The notes under the pieces were generated by a model. The model was not told the origin of the DNA, made no database searches, and saw only the letters and a program-made list of their open reading frames with translations. The translations under genes were made by a program, and so were the position numbers. 10,454 nt of DNA from RQOF01 sp964461135 (lineage in GTDB: Bacteria > Calditrichota > Calditrichia > RBG-13-44-9), in NCBI GenBank assembly GCA_964461135.1, contig CAYWTB010000124.1, forward strand, positions 1 to 10,454. The letters are read 5' to 3'. Shown here in pieces: positions 1 through 6,406 of this stretch (its first letter is position 1; every line of letters begins with the position of its first letter).

Positions 1-111
1 TGCAATTTATTAATAGGTTACAGAATCAATTTTTTGAAACATCCGGACACTAGTGTTACCAAATATCTAAATTTAATTCACTCTAAAGCCGGACTTTTAA
101 AAAAAGAATGA
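1..111 (+). CDS. 3' end of an unidentified gene (partial)
   Basis: Frame 1 is open from the window edge to a TGA at 109-111, giving the last 36 residues of a protein that begins outside the window. The other two forward frames are closed early (TAA at 11-13, TAG at 51-53). The tail is basic and helix-prone and ends in GLLKKE. The stop lies only 3 nt before the ATG of the following lipoprotein gene, so the two are probably co-transcribed and may be translationally coupled. The fragment is too short to recognise a family. An open frame of 37 codons in AT-rich DNA could arise by chance, but the tight stop/start spacing supports a real gene. Confidence 0.5.
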   Translation, partial: CNLLIGYRINFLKHPDTSVTKYLNLIHSKAGLLKKE

Positions 112-114
112 AAT

Positions 115-561
115 ATGTGGAAGTTAATTACAGCTTGTATTTTAATATTTTTATTAATCCTTAGTTGCAGAAGAGATTTAACCGGCGTAGAGAATTCAAT
201 AGATCAGATTAGTTTATCAACCGATAAATTTTCATATACCGTATCAGATAGCATCAATATATATTTAGAAAACAGATCCGGTTTTGATATAATAACCGGT
301 CTCAGATGTGGCGCCTATCTGGAAATGTTCTATCAAAAAAAAGAAAATAATGTTTGGTCAGATAATTTATGGTTCTGGTATATGTCACTTAAGTGTGCAA
401 CCTTACCGGATACTATACCATCAAATAACACATTTACTCATTCAAAACCATCAAAAATATTTGAATCAACAGGTACTTTTCGTTTATTAGTTGAGGTCTA
501 TTTGCCCGAGAGAAATGCCAGTAAAACAATTATTTCAAATTCTTTCGAAATCGAAGAGTAA
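115..561 (+). CDS. small predicted lipoprotein with a beta-rich domain
   Basis: The 148-residue product begins with a type II signal peptide: MWK, a hydrophobic run at residues 4-16, then the lipobox I-L-S-C with the lipidated cysteine at residue 18. After cleavage Cys18 would be acylated and the protein held at a membrane facing the periplasm or surface. The rest (about 30-148) is rich in alternating polar and hydrophobic strands, for example LSTDKFSYTVSDSINIYLEN at 34-53, as in single immunoglobulin-like beta-sandwich domains of the BsuPI/Ig-like type. Cys65 and Cys94 could form a disulfide. No catalytic motif is visible, so the function is unknown. The purine-rich stretch before the start is not a clear Shine-Dalgarno site, and the upstream stop only 3 nt away suggests coupled translation. 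The signal peptide and lipobox are seen directly; the fold is inferred. Confidence 0.8.
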   Translation: MWKLITACILIFLLILSCRRDLTGVENSIDQISLSTDKFSYTVSDSINIYLENRSGFDIITGLRCGAYLEMFYQKKENNVWSDNLWFWYMSLKCATLPDTIPSNNTFTHSKPSKIFESTGTFRLLVEVYLPERNASKTIISNSFEIEE

Positions 562-899
562 AACAATTGCCAAGAAAAATTTAATGCTTCATAAATTTTT
601 CCTATTATCACCAGGTGTTTAATCTAATTAAAACCTTAGGACTGCTTTTTTCAATTTAAGTTAACTTTTCAGTAGTTTTTAGCCCCTAAACACCAACCTG
701 ATGTATACGTATTCTATCGGTTAAACTTTCAAAGCGCATCCATCTCTGATGACGATATTCTGTCCCCGGTTGTCATATGATCTTTTTATAAGTTATGATT
801 TTGATGGAATCCAAATTGAATCCGTCTTTACTTCAACTACGGGTAATCATTATATTGGACGTTTATAATTTTTCGATTTATACACTGGGAAGATTTTAT
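562..899 (+). other. intergenic stretch without a gene
   Basis: No convincing gene is seen. It contains an 8-bp inverted repeat, GGTGTTTA at 614-621 and TAAACACC at 687-694, with 65 nt between the arms, too far apart for an ordinary terminator. The phosphoesterase frame runs open back to an ATG at 795, but that extension has no ribosome binding site and is probably untranslated. TTGGAC at 855-860 and TATACA at 879-884 are 18 nt apart and resemble promoter boxes, but they would start transcription almost on top of the chosen ATG at 900, so I do not call a promoter. Confidence 0.5.
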
Positions 900-2108
900 A
901 TGCCATGGTTTTTACGTATGCTTCTCTATCTGTGTCCGGTAATTTTGATGGTCCAATTGTATATTGGCTGGCGGCTTCAAAATGTTTTCCGGGAATTTTT
1001 CCCCCACAGGATAAAATCAGTAAGAATTTTTGTATTCGGTTTTATCGGATATCTGAACATCTTTCCCCTTCTGGTGATATCCTATGCATTGACAGGATAT
1101 CTGAGAAACCTGTTCATTTTCCAGCACGAGCTGCAGCCGCAGGATTTCCTTTTTCTTTTCCCTTACTGGTGGGGTCTCATCCTTGCAGTGGAAGTTTTAC
1201 CCTACTTTCTGCTACTCGATGTGAGTAGCATGATTTTATCCATCAGAGCCATTCCCCGCATTCCTTTCGTACCCAGAATATTAAACTATCTGAAAATGTT
1301 TCTAATAGTATTCTTCTCTTTCTATGTGGGACTCCGAATATATTCAGACACTTATCGGATTCATGTTGCTGAATATACAGTATCCGGTGAAAATTTACCC
1401 GGAGCACTGGAAGGTTTGAAAATTACCCTTGTGGGAGATATACAGGTAGACCGTTACACACAGACGTCAAAATTACACGATTTGCAGAAAAAACTTCAGC
1501 AAATTCCCACAGATATCCTTTTTTTCTCGGGTGATCTGGTAACCAGCGGAGATGATTACATTTCGCAGGGATTACAGACAGTCTGTTCCTTCTCATCAGC
1601 TGTGGAAAAAATTGCCTGCATGGGTGATCACGATTACTGGGCAGATGGTGGGCGGATATCAGAAGGCATGAGAGAATGCGGGTGGAAATTTCTGCAGAAC
1701 GAACAACATCTGCTGAACATAAAAGGAAGCTCAGTTCTGGTGACCGGGGTTACCCAGATATACAGCCGGAAAATTTCTCAGAATGCTCTGGATACACTGT
1801 TGTCGGCTGCACCGCAGGCCAACCTGAAAATTCTCCTGGTTCACCAGCCATCTGAATTCATTATACACAGTGCACGGAAACATGGTTATAACTTTGTGCT
1901 GGCAGGACATACTCATGGAGGGCAGCTCCGCTTCAAACCGCTGGGACAAACTTTCACACTGAGTATGTTTGAAACAGCCTATTTCAGCGGATTATATAAA
2001 CTGGGGGATCTGAATGTATTGGTGACCAACGGGATCGGATTGACCTTTGCCCCGGTACGCTACCAGGCCCCTGCAGAAATCTCTACCGTGACAATCCGCT
2101 CCCGTTAA
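900..2108 (+). CDS. membrane-anchored calcineurin-like metallophosphoesterase (YkuE/YaeI-like)
   Basis: The start at 900 gives 402 residues. I prefer it to the in-frame ATG at 795 because GGGAAGA lies just upstream and the hydrophobic N-terminus begins here. Four membrane helices are predicted near residues 4-24, 42-66, 85-112 and 130-147. The basic loops after helices 1 and 3 suggest they are cytoplasmic, placing both termini, including the enzyme domain, outside the inner membrane. The phosphoesterase domain (about 170-400) has the family's five blocks: G-D-I-Q with Asp180, S-G-D-L with Asp212, G-D-H-D with His244, L-V-H with His315, and G-H-T-H-G-G-Q with His337 and His339. Related membrane-tethered enzymes (COG1408 type) hydrolyse phosphoesters, some on lipid A precursors or lipids; the substrate here is unknown. 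Two metal-site positions are unusual: Gln instead of His in block 1 and Asp instead of Asn in G-N-H-D. The gene converges with the slyD-like gene. Confidence 0.85.
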   Translation: MPWFLRMLLYLCPVILMVQLYIGWRLQNVFREFFPHRIKSVRIFVFGFIGYLNIFPLLVISYALTGYLRNLFIFQHELQPQDFLFLFPYWWGLILAVEVLPYFLLLDVSSMILSIRAIPRIPFVPRILNYLKMFLIVFFSFYVGLRIYSDTYRIHVAEYTVSGENLPGALEGLKITLVGDIQVDRYTQTSKLHDLQKKLQQIPTDILFFSGDLVTSGDDYISQGLQTVCSFSSAVEKIACMGDHDYWADGGRISEGMRECGWKFLQNEQHLLNIKGSSVLVTGVTQIYSRKISQNALDTLLSAAPQANLKILLVHQPSEFIIHSARKHGYNFVLAGHTHGGQLRFKPLGQTFTLSMFETAYFSGLYKLGDLNVLVTNGIGLTFAPVRYQAPAEISTVTIRSR

Positions 2109-2138
2109 TCAGTTTTTTCCAATTACACGGATGGCACT

Positions 2139-2157
2139 ATAATTAAATCTTAATTAT
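2139..2157. terminator. AT-rich inverted repeat between convergent genes
   Basis: ATAATTAA (2139-2146) and TTAATTAT (2150-2157) form a perfect 8-bp stem around a 3-nt loop. It lies between the convergent phosphoesterase and slyD-like genes and overlaps the stop codon of the latter. With no G:C pairs and no clean T-run it would be a weak terminator at best. Confidence 0.25.
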
Positions 2158-2641
2158 GGTGGTGATGACCATCCGGTCCGTGAGCATGCCCATGTATTAA
2201 TTCTTCATCACTGGCATCTCTTACATTCATTAATTCAACATTGAATTCCAGCGTTTTTCCTGCATAGGGATGGTTAAAATCGATTTTAATTTCACTCTCT
2301 TCGATATTTGTAATGATAAATGGAAGTTGCCGGCCATCGCCGGTATCCGCTACAAAACGCATTCCTTCTTTCAACTCCACATCCTCGGGAAAATCAGAGC
2401 GTTTCACTTCTCGCACCGCTTTCTCATCATATTCCCCGTATCCCTGCTCAGGAGGCAGAACAATTTTCTTCTTGCTGCCAATTATCATCTCACCTATTTT
2501 ATTTTCCAACTCCGGTAAAATCTGATTCTGGCCACTTAGAAATGAATAGGGTTTATCTTTGTTAGTGGTGTCCAGAACATTGCCTTCTTTATCCTTTACA
2601 GTATAATTGATAGTAAAAACCTTATTTTCTGCTAATGGCAT
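2150..2641 (-). CDS. slyD: SlyD-like FKBP-type peptidyl-prolyl cis-trans isomerase
   Basis: The 163-residue protein matches the SlyD family along its length. Residues 1-70 form the first part of the FKBP domain (V-F-T-I-N-Y-T-V, then Q-I-L-P-E-L-E and V-L-P-P-E-Q-G-Y-G-E). Residues about 71-122 form the inserted insert-in-flap chaperone domain, and the FKBP domain resumes with N-H-P-Y-A-G-K-T-L-E-F at 123-133. The tail H-G-H-A-H-G-P-D-G-H-H-H-H (150-162) is a potential nickel or zinc binder, as in SlyD, though shorter than in Escherichia coli. Such proteins catalyse prolyl isomerisation, chaperone nascent or exported proteins in the cytoplasm, and can supply nickel to metalloenzymes. There is no signal peptide. 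AAGGAGG lies 8-9 nt before the ATG, fixing the start. A promoter candidate lies just upstream. The symbol reflects family resemblance; a generic FKBP name would also be fair. Confidence 0.92.
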   Translation of the reverse strand: MPLAENKVFTINYTVKDKEGNVLDTTNKDKPYSFLSGQNQILPELENKIGEMIIGSKKKIVLPPEQGYGEYDEKAVREVKRSDFPEDVELKEGMRFVADTGDGRQLPFIITNIEESEIKIDFNHPYAGKTLEFNVELMNVRDASDEELIHGHAHGPDGHHHHN

Positions 2642-2650
2642 AAAATATTT

Positions 2651-2657
2651 CCTCCTT
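2651..2657 (-). promoter_or_regulatory. strong Shine-Dalgarno site of the slyD-like gene
   Basis: On the minus strand this reads AAGGAGG, a full match to the anti-Shine-Dalgarno sequence, 9 nt before the ATG. It fixes the start codon and shows that this organism uses Shine-Dalgarno-led initiation. Confidence 0.8.
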
Positions 2658-2673
2658 TAATACAACTTATTGA

Positions 2674-2701
2674 ATAATATATCTGAATAATTTGACTGCA
2701 A
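2674..2701 (-). promoter_or_regulatory. candidate sigma-70-type promoter of the slyD-like gene
   Basis: On the minus strand, TTGCAG (2696-2701) and TATTAT (2674-2679) are separated by 16 nt. Transcription would start near 2667, giving a short leader that carries the ribosome binding site. The call rests only on consensus similarity in AT-rich DNA. Confidence 0.4.
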
Positions 2702-2888
2702 AATTCGCCTGAACTAATGGCTATTATGGCTGAATGTTCCACTTTTAGTCCCGGTGAATAACCAAAGTCCTTCCTTTAATAGATTAACATCTCCAATGTT
2801 CCTGATTATTCAACCTTCTTTTTAGCTTTTTCATATAGCTGAAAATTAATTAACAAATCAATGAACTCTCGCTTTATCTTTTAGTTAT

Positions 2889-2920
2889 TTGATTTAAATA
2901 ATTCATATTTGATATATAAT
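2889..2920 (+). promoter_or_regulatory. candidate promoter of mnmA
   Basis: TTGATT (2889-2894) lies 18 nt before TATATA (2913-2918), inside the run TATATAAT. A TG one base upstream of the hexamer (2910-2911) makes an extended -10 box. Transcription would begin around 2925, leaving about 125 nt of leader before mnmA. No riboswitch or attenuator structure is evident in that leader. Confidence 0.4.
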
Positions 2921-2921
2921 A

Positions 2922-3029
2922 ATGCAACGTAAGAAGCATATAAAGTATATCAAAGCACTTATTGAGTTTAAAACATCAGTTGAAATTGAAATTATTATTA
3001 ATGAAATTAATGCAGAGCTAACTGAATAA
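2922..3029 (+). CDS. possible 35-residue leader peptide upstream of mnmA
   Basis: An ATG at 2922 opens a 35-codon frame ending in TAA at 3027-3029. The product starts MQRKKHIKYIKALIEF, with a basic first half and an acidic second half, consistent with a helix. It has no ribosome binding site: a -10-like TATAAT abuts the ATG, so if that promoter is used the transcript would begin at or just after the start codon and the frame could be read only as a leaderless message. I think a chance open frame in AT-rich DNA is more likely than a gene. Confidence 0.15.
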   Translation: MQRKKHIKYIKALIEFKTSVEIEIIINEINAELTE

Positions 3030-3049
3030 TTCTTAAAAAGATTCTGATC

Positions 3050-4105
3050 ATGAAAATTGCAGTTCTTCTTTCCGGCGGTGTGGACAGTTCAGTGGCCTTA
3101 AGAATACTCAAGGAACAAAAACATGATGTCACCGCATTTTATCTGAAAATCTGGCTGGAGGATGAATTAGCCTCCCTGGGAGAGTGTCCATGGGAAGATG
3201 ATCTGCAATATGCACGGGCGGTGTGCAAACAGGCAAGTGTACTATTAAAAATTCTGCCCTTCCAGAGGGAATACTGGAATACCATCGTCACTTATTCCAT
3301 CCGGGAACTCAAAGCGGGGCGAACTCCCAATTCTGACATGCTTTGCAACCGGCTTATCAAATTCGGTCTGTTTATGGACAAAATTAATACCGGTTACGAT
3401 AAGGTTGCTTCGGGTCATTATGCAGGTATTGAAGAGAATAATGGGAAATTCCTCATGAAACGATCACCCGACCCCGTAAAAGACCAGACATATTTTCTGG
3501 CGTATATGACGCAGGAACAGCTGGCCAGAGCCTGCTTTCCGTTGGGAAATTACACCAAAAAAGAGGTGCGGGAACTGGCTCGGAAATTTGATCTTCCCAA
3601 CATGTTTAGAAAAGATAGCCAGGGTATCTGTTTCCTGGGTCAGATTCGATATTCTGAATTCGTTAAATTTCACCTGGGCGAAAAAAGAGGCAATTTCGTT
3701 GACATAGAAAAAAATGAGAAGATCGGAGAGCATAGGGGTTACTGGTTTTATACTATTGGCCAGCGCCAGGGCCTGGGGCTTTCAGGCGGACCCTGGTATG
3801 TGGTTAAAAAGGATATCGATCATAATCTGATCTATGTTTCGCGAAACATGCGGATCAGGGATGATCTGAACCTGTCATTCAAAGTGGGACAGTTCAACTG
3901 GATTTCAGGAAAACATCCCCGAAAAGAGAATCTTCAGGTAAAGGTAAGGCATGGGGAAAAAATATATAATTGCATCCTAAAATTTTTATCCGATGAGAAT
4001 GCGGTGGTTAGGTTAGAAGAACCGGATCAGGGGCTGGCGGCGGGACAATTTGCCGTTTTTTATGACGGAGAGATCTGCCTGGGAGGCGGAATTATCCAGG
4101 AATAA
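3050..4105 (+). CDS. mnmA: tRNA-specific 2-thiouridylase MnmA
   Basis: MnmA thiolates U34 at C2 in the tRNAs for Lys, Glu and Gln, activating the base with ATP and taking sulfur from a persulfide relay. The 351-residue protein has the PP-loop S-G-G-V-D-S-S at residues 8-14, the catalytic Cys99 in T-P-N-S-D-M-L-C-N, and the second Cys194 in D-S-Q-G-I-C-F-L-G. The tRNA-binding G-Q-R-Q-G-L-G-L-S-G-G follows at 237-247, and a C-terminal beta-barrel occupies about 270-351. K-I-W-L-E-D-E-L (33-40) and C-P-W-E-D-D-L (46-52) resemble the plant and chlamydial branch of MnmA rather than the E. coli type. The usual N-P-D before the first cysteine is N-S-D here. Both cysteines are intact, so the enzyme should be active. 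The start gives the canonical N-terminus M-K-I-A-V-L-L-S-G-G; there is no clear Shine-Dalgarno site. It appears to be transcribed alone. Confidence 0.95.
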   Translation: MKIAVLLSGGVDSSVALRILKEQKHDVTAFYLKIWLEDELASLGECPWEDDLQYARAVCKQASVLLKILPFQREYWNTIVTYSIRELKAGRTPNSDMLCNRLIKFGLFMDKINTGYDKVASGHYAGIEENNGKFLMKRSPDPVKDQTYFLAYMTQEQLARACFPLGNYTKKEVRELARKFDLPNMFRKDSQGICFLGQIRYSEFVKFHLGEKRGNFVDIEKNEKIGEHRGYWFYTIGQRQGLGLSGGPWYVVKKDIDHNLIYVSRNMRIRDDLNLSFKVGQFNWISGKHPRKENLQVKVRHGEKIYNCILKFLSDENAVVRLEEPDQGLAAGQFAVFYDGEICLGGGIIQE

Positions 4106-4553
4106 CATCCTTGTTTGATAGCTCTTTAATTCCTTTTCTTTATAATTTTTATTAACACAGGTGGTTTAACTTTACTAATTCGTGACCACTGCTCCGTGGC
4201 CACTTTTCCCTTGGCTAAATACAAGAATTAACGATTCCAGCCGAAATGCCCGGTCTTTCTGCTGCAGATGGACCAATGAACGGAAATTAAGTTATCCGGT
4301 ATTCTACCGAAGGGATAGAGGTTACCACCATGTCTGAGAAACACTTATGTCATAAATTTTTCAAATAAAAAAACTAAGATTTTCTGAAGGACCTTTCACT
4401 AACCGTTATACCATCCTGACCGAGCGATATCCATCGGATCCCCATTTTTATATTATGCTGCGGACACTTTTTAATGAAGTGAGGCTGTCGTAAAAATCAT
4501 GCCAATGATAAAAGAATCATCGAAATCCCGGTGCCGGTATACAATTTGAATCA
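4106..4553. other. gene-free interval, possibly degraded coding DNA
   Basis: No intact gene is seen between mnmA and the pdxH remnant. A plus-strand frame that opens after a TAA and closes with TAA around 4488-4490 reads TNRYTILTERYPSDPHFY and then IMLRTLFNEVRLS. This composition looks more protein-like than expected for AT-rich spacer, but I cannot assign a family and it lacks a start and a ribosome binding site. Another open stretch runs from about 4183 to a TGA near 4332-4334. Both could be scraps of a decayed gene or chance. Confidence 0.3.
4182..4207 (+). terminator. terminator-like hairpin downstream of mnmA
   Basis: GTGACCAC (4182-4189) and GTGGCCAC (4196-4203) form an 8-bp stem with one A:C mismatch around the loop TGCTCC, followed directly by TTTT. 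It is markedly more GC-rich than its surroundings and lies 77 nt after the mnmA stop, as a Rho-independent terminator would. The T-run is short. Confidence 0.4.
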
Positions 4554-5195
4554 CTACGGAGATAATCGTTGAATCATCCTTTTCCCATTCGGATCCAAAG
4601 TGTAGGAAATTCAGTCATGCAACCGGTTTGGCTGTCCCTGCCAGAACTCCATACAGGTGGGTTTCACTCTGAACCCACCCCAAAAATCCGGTCTGGGGAC
4701 GGTTTTATCCTTATATTTTCTATCAAAGTCTTTCCACTTCTGCACAAGGACTTTATAAGAGGCCAAGGGTTGACTCTGGGCAGATACCCAGGCCGCCAGC
4801 TGACTCCCGCGGGGACAGGTTTGCTGAAATATTTGCTTGATTCATTCTCAGATAATCTCACAACTTTTCCTTCAATCCTTACCTGGCGTTCCAGTTTGTT
4901 CCACCAGAATACTAATGCGGCGGCAGGATTTCTCATTAATTCCTTTCCTGCTTCGGTAATTGGTGAAAAAAATGAAACCATTTTTATCAAAGCCTTTCAG
5001 TAATACCATTCGTACAGACGGTTTTCCCCCCTCCTCTGCAGTAGCCAAGGCCATCGCATCAGGCTCATAAAGTTGAGCAAGCTGGGCCTGCTCAAACCAC
5101 CAGCGGAATTGTTCAACGGGATGTGCTGCAACTGTGGAACTTGTTAATAGTTTCTCCCGATAATCCTGGCGAAGCTCGGTCAAATTAGTACTCAT
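4554..5195 (-). pseudogene. pdxH: broken pdxH, pyridoxamine 5'-phosphate oxidase
   Basis: PdxH oxidises pyridoxine or pyridoxamine 5'-phosphate to pyridoxal 5'-phosphate with FMN. The whole gene can be followed, but in pieces. From the ATG at 5193-5195 the frame reads MSTNLTELRQDYREKLL and on through R-M-V-L-L-K-G-F-D to S-R-K-G. Near 4940-4950 about 5 nt are missing, and reading moves to a second frame: N-P-A-A-A-L-V-F-W-W, E-R-Q-V-R-I-E-G-K-V. Near 4814-4822 about 2 extra nt restore the first frame: P-R-G-S-Q-L-A-A-W-V-S, R-P-D-F-W-G-G-F-R, E-F-W-Q-G-Q-P-N-R-L-H-D. There TGA (4611-4613) replaces an expected Arg codon, probably CGA, and the frame continues 18 codons to I-Q-R-L-S-P and TAG at 4554-4556. 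Full length would be about 214 residues, normal for PdxH. Three separate lesions, none in a homopolymer, argue for real decay rather than sequencing error. Any product would lack the central FMN and substrate-binding part. Confidence 0.92.
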
Positions 5196-5224
5196 TTGTC
5201 TGATTCCCAATTGGAATACTTTAA

Positions 5225-5252
5225 AATATAGCGCACTCTTTTTTATAAGCAA
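5225..5252 (-). promoter_or_regulatory. candidate relic promoter of the pdxH pseudogene
   Basis: On the minus strand, TTGCTT (5247-5252) and TATATT (5225-5230) are separated by 16 nt. Transcription would start about 20 nt before the ATG at 5195, where a weak GGGAA could serve as ribosome binding site. The boxes appear intact although the gene is broken. Confidence 0.35.
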
Positions 5253-5390
5253 ACCGGACATTTCAGATTCAGGATTTACAATTTCATTCATGCTATATAA
5301 ATTGTTCAAATACAGTATACCCCACCTTTTATGCTGATAAGATAAAAAGGCATCTAATATTTCAATTTTTCATGTTAATGTCATGCAGTC

Positions 5391-5405
5391 CTGGCAAACA
5401 GCCAG
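5391..5405. repeat. short hairpin (CTGGC/GCCAG)
   Basis: CTGGC and GCCAG form a perfect 5-bp stem around the loop AAACA. It lies about 60 nt before the left arm of the structured element at 5454-5610. No T-run follows directly, so it is not called a terminator. Confidence 0.35.
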
Positions 5406-5453
5406 CATCTTATTTTATTAGTTGCAGATCCTGATCCCTCAGTTACAATATGC

Positions 5454-5610
5454 GGGCCTAAAGTGGCGGAAAAGGGGATTTGGACCCTCATGAACCCCGA
5501 TTTAAAAATCGGGACTATTGAACTGTTAATAAATAAGATTTTCATTTTCAATTTCCCCGGGCTTCTGCCCCGGGAAAAGATATCCCTCACTACTTTCGGG
5601 ACTTTAGCCC
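5454..5610. repeat. structured intergenic element with nested hairpins
   Basis: An outer inverted repeat, GGGCCTAAAGT at 5454-5464 against ACTTTAGCCC at 5601-5610 (10 pairs, one bulged C), encloses two strong inner hairpins. The first is CCCGATT/AATCGGG at 5496-5513, seven perfect pairs with loop TAAA. The second, at 5552-5577, pairs TTTCCC and GGGC with GCCC and GGGAAA around loop TTCT, ten pairs with one symmetrical C:C mismatch. CGGGACT also occurs twice, just after the first hairpin and just before the right arm. The open frames crossing it on both strands look like by-products of the repeats rather than genes. It could be a dispersed repeat (REP- or MITE-like), a small structured RNA or a relic insertion. 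No transposase, target-site duplication or promoter was identified. Confidence 0.5.
5464..5490 (-). other. fragment resembling the 3' end of a tRNA
   Basis: Read on the minus strand this is GAGGG-TCCAAAT-CCCCT followed by TTTCCGCCA, resembling a T-arm and acceptor end with CCA. It departs from a working tRNA in several ways: the T-loop has C where the invariant second U should be, the T-stem has one A:C mismatch and one G:T pair, and the acceptor side is about 2 nt short. No D-arm or 5' acceptor strand matching GGCGGAA is found upstream. It may be a relic left by integration or tRNA decay, or a chance resemblance. Confidence 0.25.
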
Positions 5611-6042
5611 ATTATTTCACACAAGTATTCAAATTTAATTACTACCATTCTATTTCTCATTAATCTGCAATAATTAGCACAACGGGTTCTACTCCTTGAT
5701 TTATTACCTCTCAATCAATCTGTCATGAGATCAAAATAGCATCTCAGATAAACACTAAAAAATCAAATAGTAATCACGTCAGGTAGTTTTTAAATAAATC
5801 AGGTACAATAAGTAAAGATTTTTTACAAATTTTGACCCTTTCAGCCATTTCAAATTGAAGAAGGGTAATTTTTAAAGCTGTAATTTGCAAAATTATAATC
5901 GTTTTGATCTGTATTGTCAATATTCTATTAATTCCGAACTGATTCTATGGAGAACCCTTTTCCAGCTGTTATTATGCAAGATCACTAAAAATACTGGCAT
6001 GGATTTTGTCTTTATTATTATGAATAGGAAGGAACATTCGTC
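5611..6042. other. intergenic stretch, with a weak promoter candidate for the 85-aa gene
   Basis: I see no gene here: the reading frames are short, AT-driven and lack ribosome binding sites. TTGATC (5904-5909) and TATTAA (5926-5931) are 16 nt apart on the plus strand and could drive the membrane-protein gene from about 5938, leaving a leader of about 105 nt. This is weak, consensus-only evidence. Confidence 0.3.
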
Positions 6043-6300
6043 ATGTATGGTAAATTTTTATACGCTCTTGGAATTGCCTTCATTCTGTTTGTAGTGATTA
6101 TGTTCCTGGGAACTGTATTCAGAAGCGGGTTTTCCGGTATTTTAAAATTTTTCTTCAGTCGTTTGTTGATCATCATATTTATAACATCGGTATGCCTAAT
6201 TATCGGAATTCTCCTTTATTCGGCTATCGATGGAACCAACCCGATGGAAACCCTGGATTTCCTGTTGAATTTCGTAAAAAAAGAAATCTCCTCCATATGA
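6043..6300 (+). CDS. small membrane protein of unknown function, two helices
   Basis: The 85-residue product has two strongly hydrophobic segments, at about residues 6-24 (Y-A-L-G-I-A-F-I-L-F-V-V) and 41-60 (L-L-I-I-I-F-I-T-S-V). They are joined by a short loop with Arg27, Lys35 and Arg40, and followed by a polar, partly amphipathic tail (62-85). The basic loop suggests it faces the cytoplasm, with both termini outside the inner membrane. AGGAAGGA lies about 10 nt before the ATG and supports the start and the reality of the gene. No family is recognised and no catalytic residues are visible. It is the only intact gene between the pdxH remnant and the fragment at 6407-6643. It could be a subunit or regulator of a membrane complex, but nothing in the sequence says which. 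Confidence 0.7.
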   Translation: MYGKFLYALGIAFILFVVIMFLGTVFRSGFSGILKFFFSRLLIIIFITSVCLIIGILLYSAIDGTNPMETLDFLLNFVKKEISSI

Positions 6301-6406
6301 ACAGACATCATCCGGTGTCGAAAATTCATCGGTTTTAATGACTAAAAAGGTGACACGATTTTATTTATCTCTTTATAATTTACTTCCCTCAGAATTTATA
6401 TTACTC

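Noticed and set aside
795..899. N-terminal extension of the phosphoesterase from the ATG at 795
   Set aside because: It has no ribosome binding site, whereas the ATG at 900 has GGGAAGA just upstream and begins directly at the first membrane helix.
4569..5003. Plus-strand open frame of 144 codons
   Set aside because: It lies antisense to the pdxH remnant, whose minus-strand translation matches the family throughout.
5464..5580. Complete functional tRNA on the minus strand
   Set aside because: No matching 5' acceptor strand or D-arm exists, the T-loop lacks the invariant second U, and the nearby 18-nt hairpin has a loop that does not fit an anticodon arm.
5381..5663. Open frames on both strands (about 66-69 codons) as small proteins
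   Set aside because: They run through the inverted repeats and the tRNA-like scrap, have no ribosome binding sites, and one contains R-V-Q-I-P-F-S-A-T, the familiar false translation of a tRNA 3' end.
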